From an uncultured Lachnospiraceae bacterium (lineage in GTDB: Bacteria; Bacillota; Clostridia; Lachnospirales; Lachnospiraceae): DNA of 12,283 nucleotides. Under the pieces are notes generated by a model. That model worked only from the letters and a program-made list of their open reading frames with translations, did no database searches and had not been told where the DNA came from. The DNA is taken from positions 1 through 12,283 of the forward strand of contig CAMWOK010000061.1 of the NCBI GenBank assembly GCA_947175845.1, given 5' to 3'. Shown here piece after piece: positions 1 to 5,608 of this stretch. The translations under genes were made by a program, and so were the position numbers. The first letter of the stretch is position 1. Each line of letters opens with the position of its first letter.

Positions 1-13
1 CTAGGTCTTTTAT

Positions 14-556
14 ATGCGTGACATTCAGGGGGCGAGGCTGTCTGATTCCATGGATATCATACCGGTGATGATTTCGGAGCGGCTGCTTGATGTAAACGGG
101 GACTACAGAGGTATGATGGTGGTGGTAAACGGCCAGTTCCGATCCTACAACCGGCACGAGGAACACAAAAACAAACTGGTTCTCTCCGTATTTGCAAGGG
201 AGATTGAATTTGTGGAGGAAATCAGCGAGAATATCAAGACAAACCAGATATTCCTTGACGGCTATGTTTGCAAGGAACCTGTATATAGAAAGACGCCGCT
301 TGGCCGTGAGATTGCGGACCTTCTGCTGGCAGTCAACCGCCCCTACGGCAAATCGGACTACATTCCGTGCATCTGCTGGGGAAGAAACGCGCGTTATGCC
401 TCCAACTTTGAGGTGGGAGAGCGCTGTCTGGTGTGGGGGCGCATCCAGTCAAGGGAGTACATGAAAAAGCTCTCGGAGGATGAGCTTGAGAAGCGGATTG
501 CATACGAGGTTTCTGTCAGCAAGCTGGAACTGCCGAGCGAGGATGAGGAACTGTAA
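14..556 (+). CDS. SSB/PriB-like single-stranded DNA-binding protein, 5' end missing or broken
   Basis: The protein looks like a double OB-fold. Residues 1-66 hold a first half with a GQFRSYNRHEEHKNKLVLSVF core (residues 40-60). Residues 77-172 hold a second half resembling classic SSB, with NRPYGKSDYIPCICWGRNA (108-126) and WGRIQSREY (141-149); the tail is acidic (PSEDEEL). Such proteins coat single-stranded DNA in replication and repair. The ATG at 14 has no Shine-Dalgarno sequence, nor does the in-frame ATG at 50. From memory of related clostridial proteins, about 30 residues should precede the RLSDS segment, and FYM at 8-16 appears to match the middle of that N-terminal strand. An in-frame TAG at 2-4 blocks extension, so the gene is either cut by the window edge with a sequence error, frameshifted, or truly truncated. 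The reading frame is intact from 5 to the stop. OB-fold identity is fairly sure; the start is unknown. Confidence 0.7.
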   Translation: MRDIQGARLSDSMDIIPVMISERLLDVNGDYRGMMVVVNGQFRSYNRHEEHKNKLVLSVFAREIEFVEEISENIKTNQIFLDGYVCKEPVYRKTPLGREIADLLLAVNRPYGKSDYIPCICWGRNARYASNFEVGERCLVWGRIQSREYMKKLSEDELEKRIAYEVSVSKLELPSEDEEL

Positions 557-614
557 AAAGTGCTGAAATAACACCGATTATAGAAAATAAAATTGTATAA
601 AATTCAGATCAAAG

Positions 615-643
615 TTGCAAAAACCGACACGGTATGCTATTAT
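615..643 (+). promoter_or_regulatory. Sigma-A-type promoter for the CobO-like gene
   Basis: TTGCAA at 615-620 and TATTAT at 638-643 are 17 bp apart, with TGC directly before the -10 (extended -10). Transcription would start near 650 and leave a leader of about 100 nt before the ATG at 750. Confidence 0.6.
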
Positions 644-660
644 GTTCGAGAGGATGATTG

Positions 661-688
661 GTGGCTGCTGGTATATCCAGGCGGCCGC
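661..688 (+). promoter_or_regulatory. Leader hairpin upstream of the CobO-like gene
   Basis: Bases 661-671 pair with 677-688 around the loop TATAT, giving 11 pairs with one bulged G at 681 and two G-T pairs. A weaker dyad AACTG/CAGTT follows at about 702-723. No U-run follows, so it is not a terminator. I do not recognise a cobalamin riboswitch or its B12 box here. Role unknown. Confidence 0.4.
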
Positions 689-749
689 AGGGATTGTTCG
701 TAACTGTGCTGGACAGTGCAGTTATAGGAAAGGACTAAGGTATCAATCT

Positions 750-1241
750 ATGGAAAAAGGATTCGTACAGGTATACAGTGGAGACGGGCATGGGAAATCT
801 GCTGCAGCGCTCGGGCGGGCAATTCAGGTTGCGAGCACGGGCAGGGACGTGGTGATTATCAATTTTCTGAAAGGGAATCAGAATGAGAACTTTCTCAAAA
901 GGATGGAGCCGGAGATCAAGATTTTCCGCTTTGAGAAGAGTGTGGAGGAGTTTGCACAGCTTACGGACGAGCGCAAGCAGGAGGAGATCTACAATATCAA
1001 AAACGGCCTGAATTTTGCAAAAAAGGTTCTCACGACGGGAGAATGCAGCCTGCTGATACTAGATGAGGTGCTTGGCCTGATTGACAACGGCATCATTACG
1101 ATGGAAGACTTAAGCCATATTCTGGATGCACGGTCGGATGATGTGGACATTATCCTGACAGGGATACGGCTCAACGATGAGGTGTGCCAGCTCGCAGATG
1201 AGATTATCCGGATCGAGTCAGTCAACTATAAGAGATATTAG
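750..1241 (+). CDS. CobO/BtuR-family cob(I)alamin (corrinoid) adenosyltransferase-like protein
   Basis: This 163-residue P-loop protein resembles CobO/BtuR enzymes, which transfer the adenosyl group of ATP to the cobalt of reduced corrinoids to make adenosylcobalamin. Walker A is GDGHGKSA at residues 11-18, where the family usually has GNGKGKT. A Walker B-like LLILDEVLGL lies at 101-110, followed by the family's IDNGIITMEDL helix and a late LTGI strand (137-140). The length is slightly short for the family (about 170-200). I chose the ATG at 750 because AAGG at 737-740 lies 9 nt upstream and because the family begins just before the P-loop; the open frame reaches back to 615 but covers the promoter and leader. 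No other cobalamin gene is in the window. Salvage of corrinoids is plausible but inferred; the altered P-loop (H for K) leaves some doubt about exact activity. Confidence 0.8.
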   Translation: MEKGFVQVYSGDGHGKSAAALGRAIQVASTGRDVVIINFLKGNQNENFLKRMEPEIKIFRFEKSVEEFAQLTDERKQEEIYNIKNGLNFAKKVLTTGECSLLILDEVLGLIDNGIITMEDLSHILDARSDDVDIILTGIRLNDEVCQLADEIIRIESVNYKRY

Positions 1242-1249
1242 AAATCAAC

Positions 1250-1278
1250 AAAGGAGCTGAAGCGGCTCTTTTGTTTTT
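1250..1278 (+). terminator. Rho-independent terminator after the CobO-like gene
   Basis: AAAGGAGC (1250-1257) pairs with GCTCTTTT (1265-1272), with one G-T pair and a 7-nt loop. A further GTTTTT follows. It lies 9 bp after the stop codon. Confidence 0.65.
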
Positions 1279-1291
1279 GCCGATTTACCGG

Positions 1292-1320
1292 TTGACAGCC
1301 AATATATTAAGATATATAAT
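1292..1320 (+). promoter_or_regulatory. Consensus sigma-A promoter of the lysine-biosynthesis operon
   Basis: Perfect TTGACA (1292-1297) and perfect TATAAT (1315-1320) are separated by exactly 17 bp. Transcription should start near 1327, some 20-30 nt before the riboswitch core. A promoter this strong fits control exercised downstream by attenuation. Confidence 0.85.
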
Positions 1321-1345
1321 GAAGTGACATAGAATTAAACAAAAA

Positions 1346-1520
1346 GATTAGGTAGAGGTTGCGTCTTTTATCAGTACTTTTTATTCAGGTGTCAGGCACC
1401 GTTCACGTAAATGGGAAAGGAAAAGACGCCGAAAGCAGGAGCCTCCTGAGGGATCTTGGCTTGGGCATGCAGTTAAGAGCTGCATGACTGTCATCAGTGG
1501 ATGGAGCGCTATCATTTTCA
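1346..1520 (+). promoter_or_regulatory. Lysine riboswitch (L-box) aptamer
   Basis: The conserved L-box pieces appear in order. AGAGGTTGCG is at 1354-1363 and AGTA at 1373-1376. The P2 strand GCGTCTTTT (1361-1369) is perfectly complementary to AAAAGACGC (1421-1429). GACGCCGAAAGC is at 1425-1436. A P4-like hairpin CATGCAG/CTGCATG is at about 1468-1488, followed by GACTGTCA and the closing GGAGCGCTATC near 1503-1513, which can pair with GGTAG at 1351-1355 to form a short P1. The element senses lysine in the nascent mRNA and sits directly before dapA, the first committed gene of lysine/diaminopimelate synthesis. The match was made by eye against the known lysC leader; aptamer edges are approximate. 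Confidence 0.88.
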
Positions 1521-1567
1521 GCCAGGGCCGGAGACTGCCGGCGGATGGGATTTTGTGAGTGTATGAT

Positions 1568-1608
1568 GCCGACCGTCTATTCGTTTTAGATGATTGGCTT
1601 TTTCTTTT
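1568..1608 (+). terminator. Riboswitch-controlled attenuator terminator
   Basis: A 12-bp stem (1568-1579 with 1587-1598, one C-A mismatch, some G-T pairs) carries a 7-nt loop and is followed by TTTTTCTTTT at 1599-1608. It lies between the lysine aptamer and the dapA ribosome binding site. Lysine binding should favour it. A competing pairing of ATGATG (1563-1568) with TATCAT near the 3' strand of P1 is a possible anti-terminator, but this is only inferred. Confidence 0.8.
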
Positions 1609-1651
1609 ACAAAAAACTGTAACAACAAATTCATTTAAGGAGGACTGAGGT

Positions 1652-2539
1652 ATGTCAATATTTAAAGGAGCAGGTGTTGCGATTGTCACGCCGATGAAAC
1701 CGGACGGGGATGTAAATTACGAGGCGTTTGCGAAGCTGATAGAATTTCAGATTGCAAACAGCACAGATGCGATTATTGTGTGCGGCACGACGGGTGAGGC
1801 GTCGACACTGACCCACGAGGAGCACCTCGAGTGTATCCGGTTCTGTGTCAGACAGGTCAACAAGAGGATCCCGGTGGTTGCCGGAACAGGCTCAAACTGC
1901 ACAAAGACAGCGGTCTATCTCTCGCAGGAGGCGGAGAAGGCAGGGGCTGACGGGCTTCTGGTTGTCACACCCTACTACAATAAAGCGACCCAAAAGGGCC
2001 TGAAGGAGCATTTCAGGATAATCGCACAGGCAGTCAAGATTCCTGTAATTCTGTACAATATTCCGGGAAGAACCGGCGGGGTGAACCTTCTGCCTGAGAC
2101 GATTGTGTCGCTGTGCGAGGAGGAGCCAAACATTGTGGGCGTGAAGGATGCGACGGACAATTTTATCCAGTATGCGAAGCTGATGGCGCTCGCGAAGGGG
2201 AAGGTGGATGTCTACTCCGGAAATGATAATCAGATAGTGCCGTTTCTGTCGCTGGGCGCAAAGGGCGTGATCTCCGTATTGTCCAACATCGCGCCGCAGC
2301 AGACACACGACATCTGCGCAAAATATTTTGCCGGGGAGGTTGCGGAGAGCGCAAGACTGCAGCTCGAGGCGATCGAGCTCGTCGCAGCGCTGTTCAGCGA
2401 GGTAAATCCCATTCCCGTCAAGAAGGCGATGAATCTGATGGGACTTGAGGCAGGTACACTGAGACGTCCGCTGACCGACATGGAGGAGGCAAACGCCGCA
2501 AAGCTTGAGCAGGCGATGAAGAACTATGGTCTTCTTTGA
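1652..2539 (+). CDS. dapA: 4-hydroxy-tetrahydrodipicolinate synthase
   Basis: DapA condenses pyruvate with L-aspartate-4-semialdehyde, the first committed step to diaminopimelate and lysine. The 295-residue TIM-barrel protein has the full active site: GTTGE at 45-49, the tyrosine pair in TPYYNK (106-111), YNIPGRTG (135-142) with Tyr135 and Arg140, and the Schiff-base lysine in VGVKDATDN (Lys165). Length is normal. AAGGAGGA at 1637-1644 lies 7 nt before the ATG. The gene is led by the lysine riboswitch and its terminator and is followed after 32 bp by dapB, so both should be repressed together by lysine. No oddities seen. Confidence 0.97.
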   Translation: MSIFKGAGVAIVTPMKPDGDVNYEAFAKLIEFQIANSTDAIIVCGTTGEASTLTHEEHLECIRFCVRQVNKRIPVVAGTGSNCTKTAVYLSQEAEKAGADGLLVVTPYYNKATQKGLKEHFRIIAQAVKIPVILYNIPGRTGGVNLLPETIVSLCEEEPNIVGVKDATDNFIQYAKLMALAKGKVDVYSGNDNQIVPFLSLGAKGVISVLSNIAPQQTHDICAKYFAGEVAESARLQLEAIELVAALFSEVNPIPVKKAMNLMGLEAGTLRRPLTDMEEANAAKLEQAMKNYGLL

Positions 2540-2571
2540 TGTGGGCGGACATGGAGAGGAGAGAACGGAAG

Positions 2572-3327
2572 ATGACAAATGTAATATTACATGGCTGTAA
2601 CGGCAAAATGGGTCAGATCATAACGAAAATAATCGAAACGGACCCGGAGATCGAGATTGTCGCAGGGGTCGACGCATCCGATCACATCAAGAATACATAT
2701 CCGGTGTTTACAAGTATTGCGGCGTGCGATGCCGCGGCGGACGTCGTGATTGACTTCTGTGTCGCGCCGGCGGTTGACGGACTTCTCGACTACTGTGTGG
2801 AGAGGCAGATTCCCTGCGTGCTCTGCACGACGGGACTCTCGGAGGCACAGCTTGCGCATGTCGAGGAAGCCGCGGCAAAGGTGGCCGTCCTCAAGTCGGC
2901 GAACATGTCGCTCGGCATCAACACGCTGCTCAAGATATTGAAGGAGGCGGCAGAGGTACTGGTGCCTGCCGGATTTGACATTGAGATTGTGGAGCGGCAT
3001 CACAATCTCAAAGTGGATGCGCCGAGCGGCACTGCGCTTGCGCTTGCGGACAGCATCAACGAGGAGTTTGACAACGCGTACGAGTATGTCTACGACAGAA
3101 GCCAGGTGAGACAGAAGCGCACCGATAAAGAAATCGGTATCAGTGCGGTGCGCGGCGGGACGATTGTGGGCGACCATGACGTCATTTTTGCGGGCGAGGA
3201 CGAGGTGATCACGTTCTCCCACAGAGCCTACTCCAAAGCACTGTTTGGCAAGGGCGCGGTTCAGGCGGCGAAATATCTCAAGGGAAAGCCTGCCGGCCGT
3301 TATGAGATGAAAGATGTTGTACAATAA
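2572..3327 (+). CDS. dapB: 4-hydroxy-tetrahydrodipicolinate reductase
   Basis: DapB reduces the DapA product with NAD(P)H to tetrahydrodipicolinate. The 251-residue protein shows the N-terminal dinucleotide-binding motif GCNGKMG (8-14), CTTGL (85-89), and the family signature ERHHNLKVDAPSGTA (141-155) with the catalytic histidine pair and lysine. I place the start at the ATG at 2572 because AGGAGAG at 2557-2563 sits 8 nt upstream and the protein then starts with the usual short strand (MTNVILHG). The longer in-frame starts at 2536 (TTG) and 2539 would add a charged tail and overlap the dapA stop. It follows dapA within 32 bp and surely shares its riboswitch-controlled mRNA. Confidence 0.95.
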   Translation: MTNVILHGCNGKMGQIITKIIETDPEIEIVAGVDASDHIKNTYPVFTSIAACDAAADVVIDFCVAPAVDGLLDYCVERQIPCVLCTTGLSEAQLAHVEEAAAKVAVLKSANMSLGINTLLKILKEAAEVLVPAGFDIEIVERHHNLKVDAPSGTALALADSINEEFDNAYEYVYDRSQVRQKRTDKEIGISAVRGGTIVGDHDVIFAGEDEVITFSHRAYSKALFGKGAVQAAKYLKGKPAGRYEMKDVVQ

Positions 3328-3337
3328 CATATGTTAT
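3324..3337. repeat. 14-bp perfect palindrome over the dapB stop codon
   Basis: ATAACATATGTTAT is self-complementary over all 14 bases. It covers the dapB TAA stop and ends 3 bp before the Shine-Dalgarno of the next gene. As RNA it would only make a 5-bp stem with a 4-nt loop, so a protein-binding site is about as likely as a hairpin. Confidence 0.4.
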
Positions 3338-3350
3338 AATGGAGGGCTCA

Positions 3351-4133
3351 ATGGAATTTCGGCCATGTATTGATATACACAATGGGCAGGTTAAGCAGAT
3401 TGTCGGGAGTTCTCTTGCGGATCAGAATGATACTGCTCGGGAAAATTTTGTGGCGGGGAAGGACGCGGCGTACTATGCGCGGCTGTACCGGGACAGCGGG
3501 CTGAAAGGAGGGCATATTATCCTCCTCAATCCGGTGACAAGCGCTTACTATGAAGCGACAAGGGCTCAGGCGCTTGCCGCGCTTGCCGCCTATCCAGGCG
3601 GGCTTCAGATTGGCGGCGGTGTCAATGCGGACAATGCCGTCGGTTATCTGGAAGCAGGTGCTTCGCATGTGATTGTGACCTCGTATGTTTTTCAGGATGG
3701 CCGTATCAATATGGAGCATCTTGACAGACTTTGCCGGACAGCAGGGCGGGAGCATCTGGTGCTGGATCTGAGCTGCCGCATGAAAAACGGCTGCTATTAT
3801 ATCGTGACAGACCGCTGGCAGAAGTTCACAGACGAGCGGATCGACAGCAGCACGCTTGACATGCTGATGGCATACTGTGATGAGTTCCTGATTCACGCAG
3901 TCGATGTGGAGGGGAAAAATCAGGGGATTGAGCAGATGCTGGTAAGCTGGCTTGGAGAGTGGTGCAGTGCTTCGGACAAAATTCCAGTCACCTATGCCGG
4001 CGGTGTGCACACCTATGAGGACATAGAAGTGATCCGGGCGCTTGGCTGCGGCAGGATTCATGTGACAATCGGGAGTGCACTGGATCTTTTTGGCGGAAAT
4101 CTTGCGTATGATGAGGTGATACGGCGGATGTGA
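3351..4133 (+). CDS. hisA: ProFAR isomerase HisA of the eukaryotic (His6-like) type
   Basis: The 260-residue TIM-barrel protein should open the ribose ring of ProFAR in histidine synthesis (an Amadori rearrangement). It follows the yeast His6 pattern rather than the usual bacterial HisA: CIDIHNGQVKQIVG at 6-19 with catalytic Asp8, a YYARLYRD segment at 41-48, QIGGGVN (86-92), VIVTSYVF (107-114), LVLDLSCR (136-143) with the second catalytic Asp139, EFLIHAVDVEG (178-188), VTYAGGV (213-219) and GSALDLFGGN (241-250). The ATG at 3351 has GGAGGG at 3341-3346; the earlier ATG at 3339 would place its own start inside that site. It lies 23 bp after dapB with no terminator between, so it may be read from the lysine-controlled promoter. 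No other his gene is in the window. Confidence 0.85.
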   Translation: MEFRPCIDIHNGQVKQIVGSSLADQNDTARENFVAGKDAAYYARLYRDSGLKGGHIILLNPVTSAYYEATRAQALAALAAYPGGLQIGGGVNADNAVGYLEAGASHVIVTSYVFQDGRINMEHLDRLCRTAGREHLVLDLSCRMKNGCYYIVTDRWQKFTDERIDSSTLDMLMAYCDEFLIHAVDVEGKNQGIEQMLVSWLGEWCSASDKIPVTYAGGVHTYEDIEVIRALGCGRIHVTIGSALDLFGGNLAYDEVIRRM

Positions 4134-4192
4134 GGCCAAACAGCGAACAGGCACATTCTCTGTGGAAAGCGTTACATTGTAAGAACTGAAAG

Positions 4193-4210
4193 AAGGAGGT
4201 GTCTGCCTTG
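4193..4210 (+). promoter_or_regulatory. Shine-Dalgarno fixing a TTG start
   Basis: AAGGAGGT at 4193-4200 is a full-consensus ribosome binding site. It lies 7 nt before the TTG at 4208. A GTG at 4199 is in frame but overlaps the site itself, so TTG is the better start. Confidence 0.7.
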
Positions 4211-4960
4211 GCGGACAGTGGAGAGACAGAGAATAAGAAAAGGGCGCGCTGTCTGGTTCAGGTTGTGTCGGACAGCGACGCCGGGACAGTAAAACACTTC
4301 TCGATGAGCCTTTGGATAGCGGTCTTGTTTTTGGCGGCGGCGGTCGCTCTGGTTATTGCGGTGCTGTCTGACCGTTCGGCGCTGAAGGGGGATCTGAACC
4401 GATCCAGGCAGAATGAGCAGGTACTCAGGTCGCGCGTTGAAGCACTTGAAGAGCAGAATGAAGCGCTTCTTACAGAGCAGGACAACCTGATTGCCCAGCA
4501 GGAGGAGCTGCAGGAGAAAGTGGTGATACTCAGCGATACAGTGAACGAGAAAGTCCAGCAGGAGCGAGAGCGGGAGGAGGCGGTTGCGCAGACATACATT
4601 CCCACCGGCTTTCCGCTCAAAGGCACAGCGTCCTACAATGAAAATGAGACGCAGCTGGATGGCAATCCGGTCGCAGTGTTTCACGCGTCGCCTGGAACCA
4701 GTGTGGTCGCGACAGCAAACGGCACAGTCTCCTCAATTGCAGGCGGGGAGGAGGCGGGGTACATTGTGATGGTGGACCATGGCAACGGGTACTACACGGT
4801 GTACCATACCGGTACAAGCCCCCGAGTGAAGGAGGGAGACGCCGTCACGAACACGACAGAACTCTTTCGCATCGAGGCGGGGAGAGAGGAGCTGGAATAC
4901 CAGATTATAGAGAATGACAAGTATATCGCGCCCCTGAGCCTTATGGAGACGTACGGTTAA
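4208..4960 (+). CDS. Membrane-anchored coiled-coil protein with degenerate LytM/M23 domain
   Basis: This 250-residue protein has a charged N-terminus inside the cell, one membrane segment (about residues 34-53), a long Glu/Gln-rich coiled coil (about 58-125), and a C-terminal LytM/peptidase-M23-like beta domain (about 150-250) recognisable from GTSVVATANGTV (163-174), VMVDHGNGYYTVYH (187-200) and the VKEGD turn (207-211). The zinc ligands are not where active M23 enzymes have them: there is no H-x-x-x-D before the GTSVVA strand, and the usual H-x-H is reduced to a single, shifted His200. It is therefore likely an inactive scaffold or regulator of envelope enzymes, comparable in plan to EnvC or SpoIIQ, outside the membrane. 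It follows hisA by 74 bp with no clear terminator between. Cell division or sporulation roles are guesses. Confidence 0.75.
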   Translation: MADSGETENKKRARCLVQVVSDSDAGTVKHFSMSLWIAVLFLAAAVALVIAVLSDRSALKGDLNRSRQNEQVLRSRVEALEEQNEALLTEQDNLIAQQEELQEKVVILSDTVNEKVQQEREREEAVAQTYIPTGFPLKGTASYNENETQLDGNPVAVFHASPGTSVVATANGTVSSIAGGEEAGYIVMVDHGNGYYTVYHTGTSPRVKEGDAVTNTTELFRIEAGREELEYQIIENDKYIAPLSLMETYG

Positions 4961-4967
4961 CAAAAAA

Positions 4968-5005
4968 AGCCCTGGACATGCAGTGCGGCATGTCCGGGAC
5001 TTTTT
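4968..5005. terminator. Two-way terminator between convergent genes
   Basis: Bases 4968-4980 pair with 4989-5001 (13 positions, one mismatch and one G-T) around an 8-nt loop. A T-run at 5001-5005 serves the plus-strand gene, and the A-run at 4962-4968 supplies a U-run for the minus-strand YerC-like gene ending at 5022. Confidence 0.8.
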
Positions 5006-5021
5006 CTCTTGAGCGCCTTTG

Positions 5022-5321
5022 TTATTCATTCTGCTTCGCAGCAATTCGTTCAAAGATCAATTCATATCCGTCGCAGCCATAATTCAGGGAGCGGTTAACG
5101 CGGCTGATGGTTGCTGTGGATGCGCCTGTTTTCTCTGCGATTTCCAGATATGTTTTATGATCGCGCAGCATGGTAGCGACCTCGAAACGCTGTGAGAGGG
5201 AGAGCAGTTCGTTGACCGTACACAGATCTTCAAGAAAATTGTAACTTTCCTCCTTCGTCTCGAGACAGAGCAGTGCATCAATCAGATGTTCTACTGCGTC
5301 GGTTCGTATTTTGGTGTTCAT
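5022..5321 (-). CDS. YerC/YecD-family TrpR-related transcriptional regulator
   Basis: The 99-residue protein matches the small TrpR-like family of Firmicutes (YerC/YecD). It is all-helical, with LCTVNELLSLSQRFEVATML (33-52) as the typical TrpR-fold segment and a helix-turn-helix at about 57-80 (TYLEIAEKTGASTATISRVNRSLN). The family is predicted to bind DNA as a dimer; its ligand is unknown to me and it need not sense tryptophan. I chose the ATG at 5321, preceded on this strand by GGGAGGT (5339-5333) at a rather long 11-nt spacing; the frame stays open to 5357 but without a better start. It is transcribed away from the DUF1836 gene. Its leader and promoter carry repeated ACTGTAAAGTT boxes that could be its own operators. 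Confidence 0.88.
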   Translation of the reverse strand: MNTKIRTDAVEHLIDALLCLETKEESYNFLEDLCTVNELLSLSQRFEVATMLRDHKTYLEIAEKTGASTATISRVNRSLNYGCDGYELIFERIAAKQNE

Positions 5322-5346
5322 GATTTGATTCGACCTCCCGTATGAT

Positions 5347-5366
5347 AACTTTATCACTGTAAAGTT
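5347..5366. promoter_or_regulatory. Inverted repeat in the YerC-like gene leader, possible operator
   Basis: AACTTTA (5347-5353) and TAAAGTT (5360-5366) form a perfect 7-bp inverted repeat with a 6-bp spacer. It lies between the predicted transcription start (near 5374, minus strand) and the ribosome binding site. It includes one copy of the 11-bp direct repeat ACTGTAAAGTT (5356-5366), whose second copy at 5402-5412 overlaps the -35 element. Confidence 0.5.
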
Positions 5367-5380
5367 TTACCGTTATAAAT

Positions 5381-5409
5381 ATTGTAACATATTTGGCGGA
5401 TACTGTAAA
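5381..5409 (-). promoter_or_regulatory. Promoter of the YerC-like gene
   Basis: On the minus strand TTTACA (5409-5404) and TACAAT (5386-5381) are spaced 17 bp apart. The -35 lies inside the second ACTGTAAAGTT box (5402-5412), so a protein bound there would block polymerase. Confidence 0.65.
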
Positions 5410-5437
5410 GTTGGTCCGTAAAAATAGCGCAATAGTC

Positions 5438-5466
5438 TTGATAAGTAGTATTGAATACTATATAAT
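5438..5466 (+). promoter_or_regulatory. Promoter of the DUF1836 gene
   Basis: TTGATA (5438-5443) and a perfect TATAAT (5461-5466) are 17 bp apart. Transcription would start near 5473, leaving a leader of about 136 nt. Most of the spacer is a perfect palindrome, described separately. Confidence 0.7.
5446..5460. promoter_or_regulatory. 15-bp perfect palindrome within the promoter spacer, likely operator
   Basis: TAGTATTGAATACTA is a perfect dyad (7+1+7) that fills the spacer and touches the -10 box. A dimeric repressor, or a MerR-type activator that distorts the spacer, typically binds at such a place. Which protein binds is unknown. Confidence 0.6.
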
Positions 5467-5525
5467 GTACTTGTTGAGTGCACGAAAATATGTGCTGAAC
5501 CTGGTGCAGCGCGCAGGGATCTTGA

Positions 5526-5549
5526 AGTAAATAGCGGGTGATATTTACT
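5526..5549. repeat. Dyad in the DUF1836-gene leader
   Basis: AGTAAATA (5526-5533) and TATTTACT (5542-5549) are exact inverted copies separated by 8 bp. No U-run follows. It could be a second operator or a leader hairpin, about 60 bp before the start codon. Confidence 0.45.
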
Positions 5550-5608
5550 CGATTATTACTGTAATGCTGTACTGATATCAAATATTGGTTTCAATGAAAG
5601 GCATGGTA

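Noticed and set aside
615..749. Extending the CobO-like protein 45 residues upstream
   Set aside because: The extension would be read from the promoter -35 and hairpin; the family begins just before the P-loop, as with the ATG at 750.
1381..1689. A 102-codon open frame on the minus strand over the region before dapA
   Set aside because: It lies on the complement of the lysine riboswitch and terminator, which fully explain the sequence, and has no family resemblance.
1892..2578. Long minus-strand open frames over dapA, dapB and hisA (to 4154)
   Set aside because: They mirror codon bias of the strong plus-strand genes, lack ribosome binding sites and show no domain.
3335..3340. TATAAT before hisA as a -10 box
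   Set aside because: No -35 stands 16-18 bp upstream, and transcription would start inside the ribosome binding site.
4172..4182. TTACATTGTAA palindrome before the LytM-like gene as an operator
   Set aside because: Only 11 bp, AT-rich, and no promoter elements could be aligned with it; may be chance.
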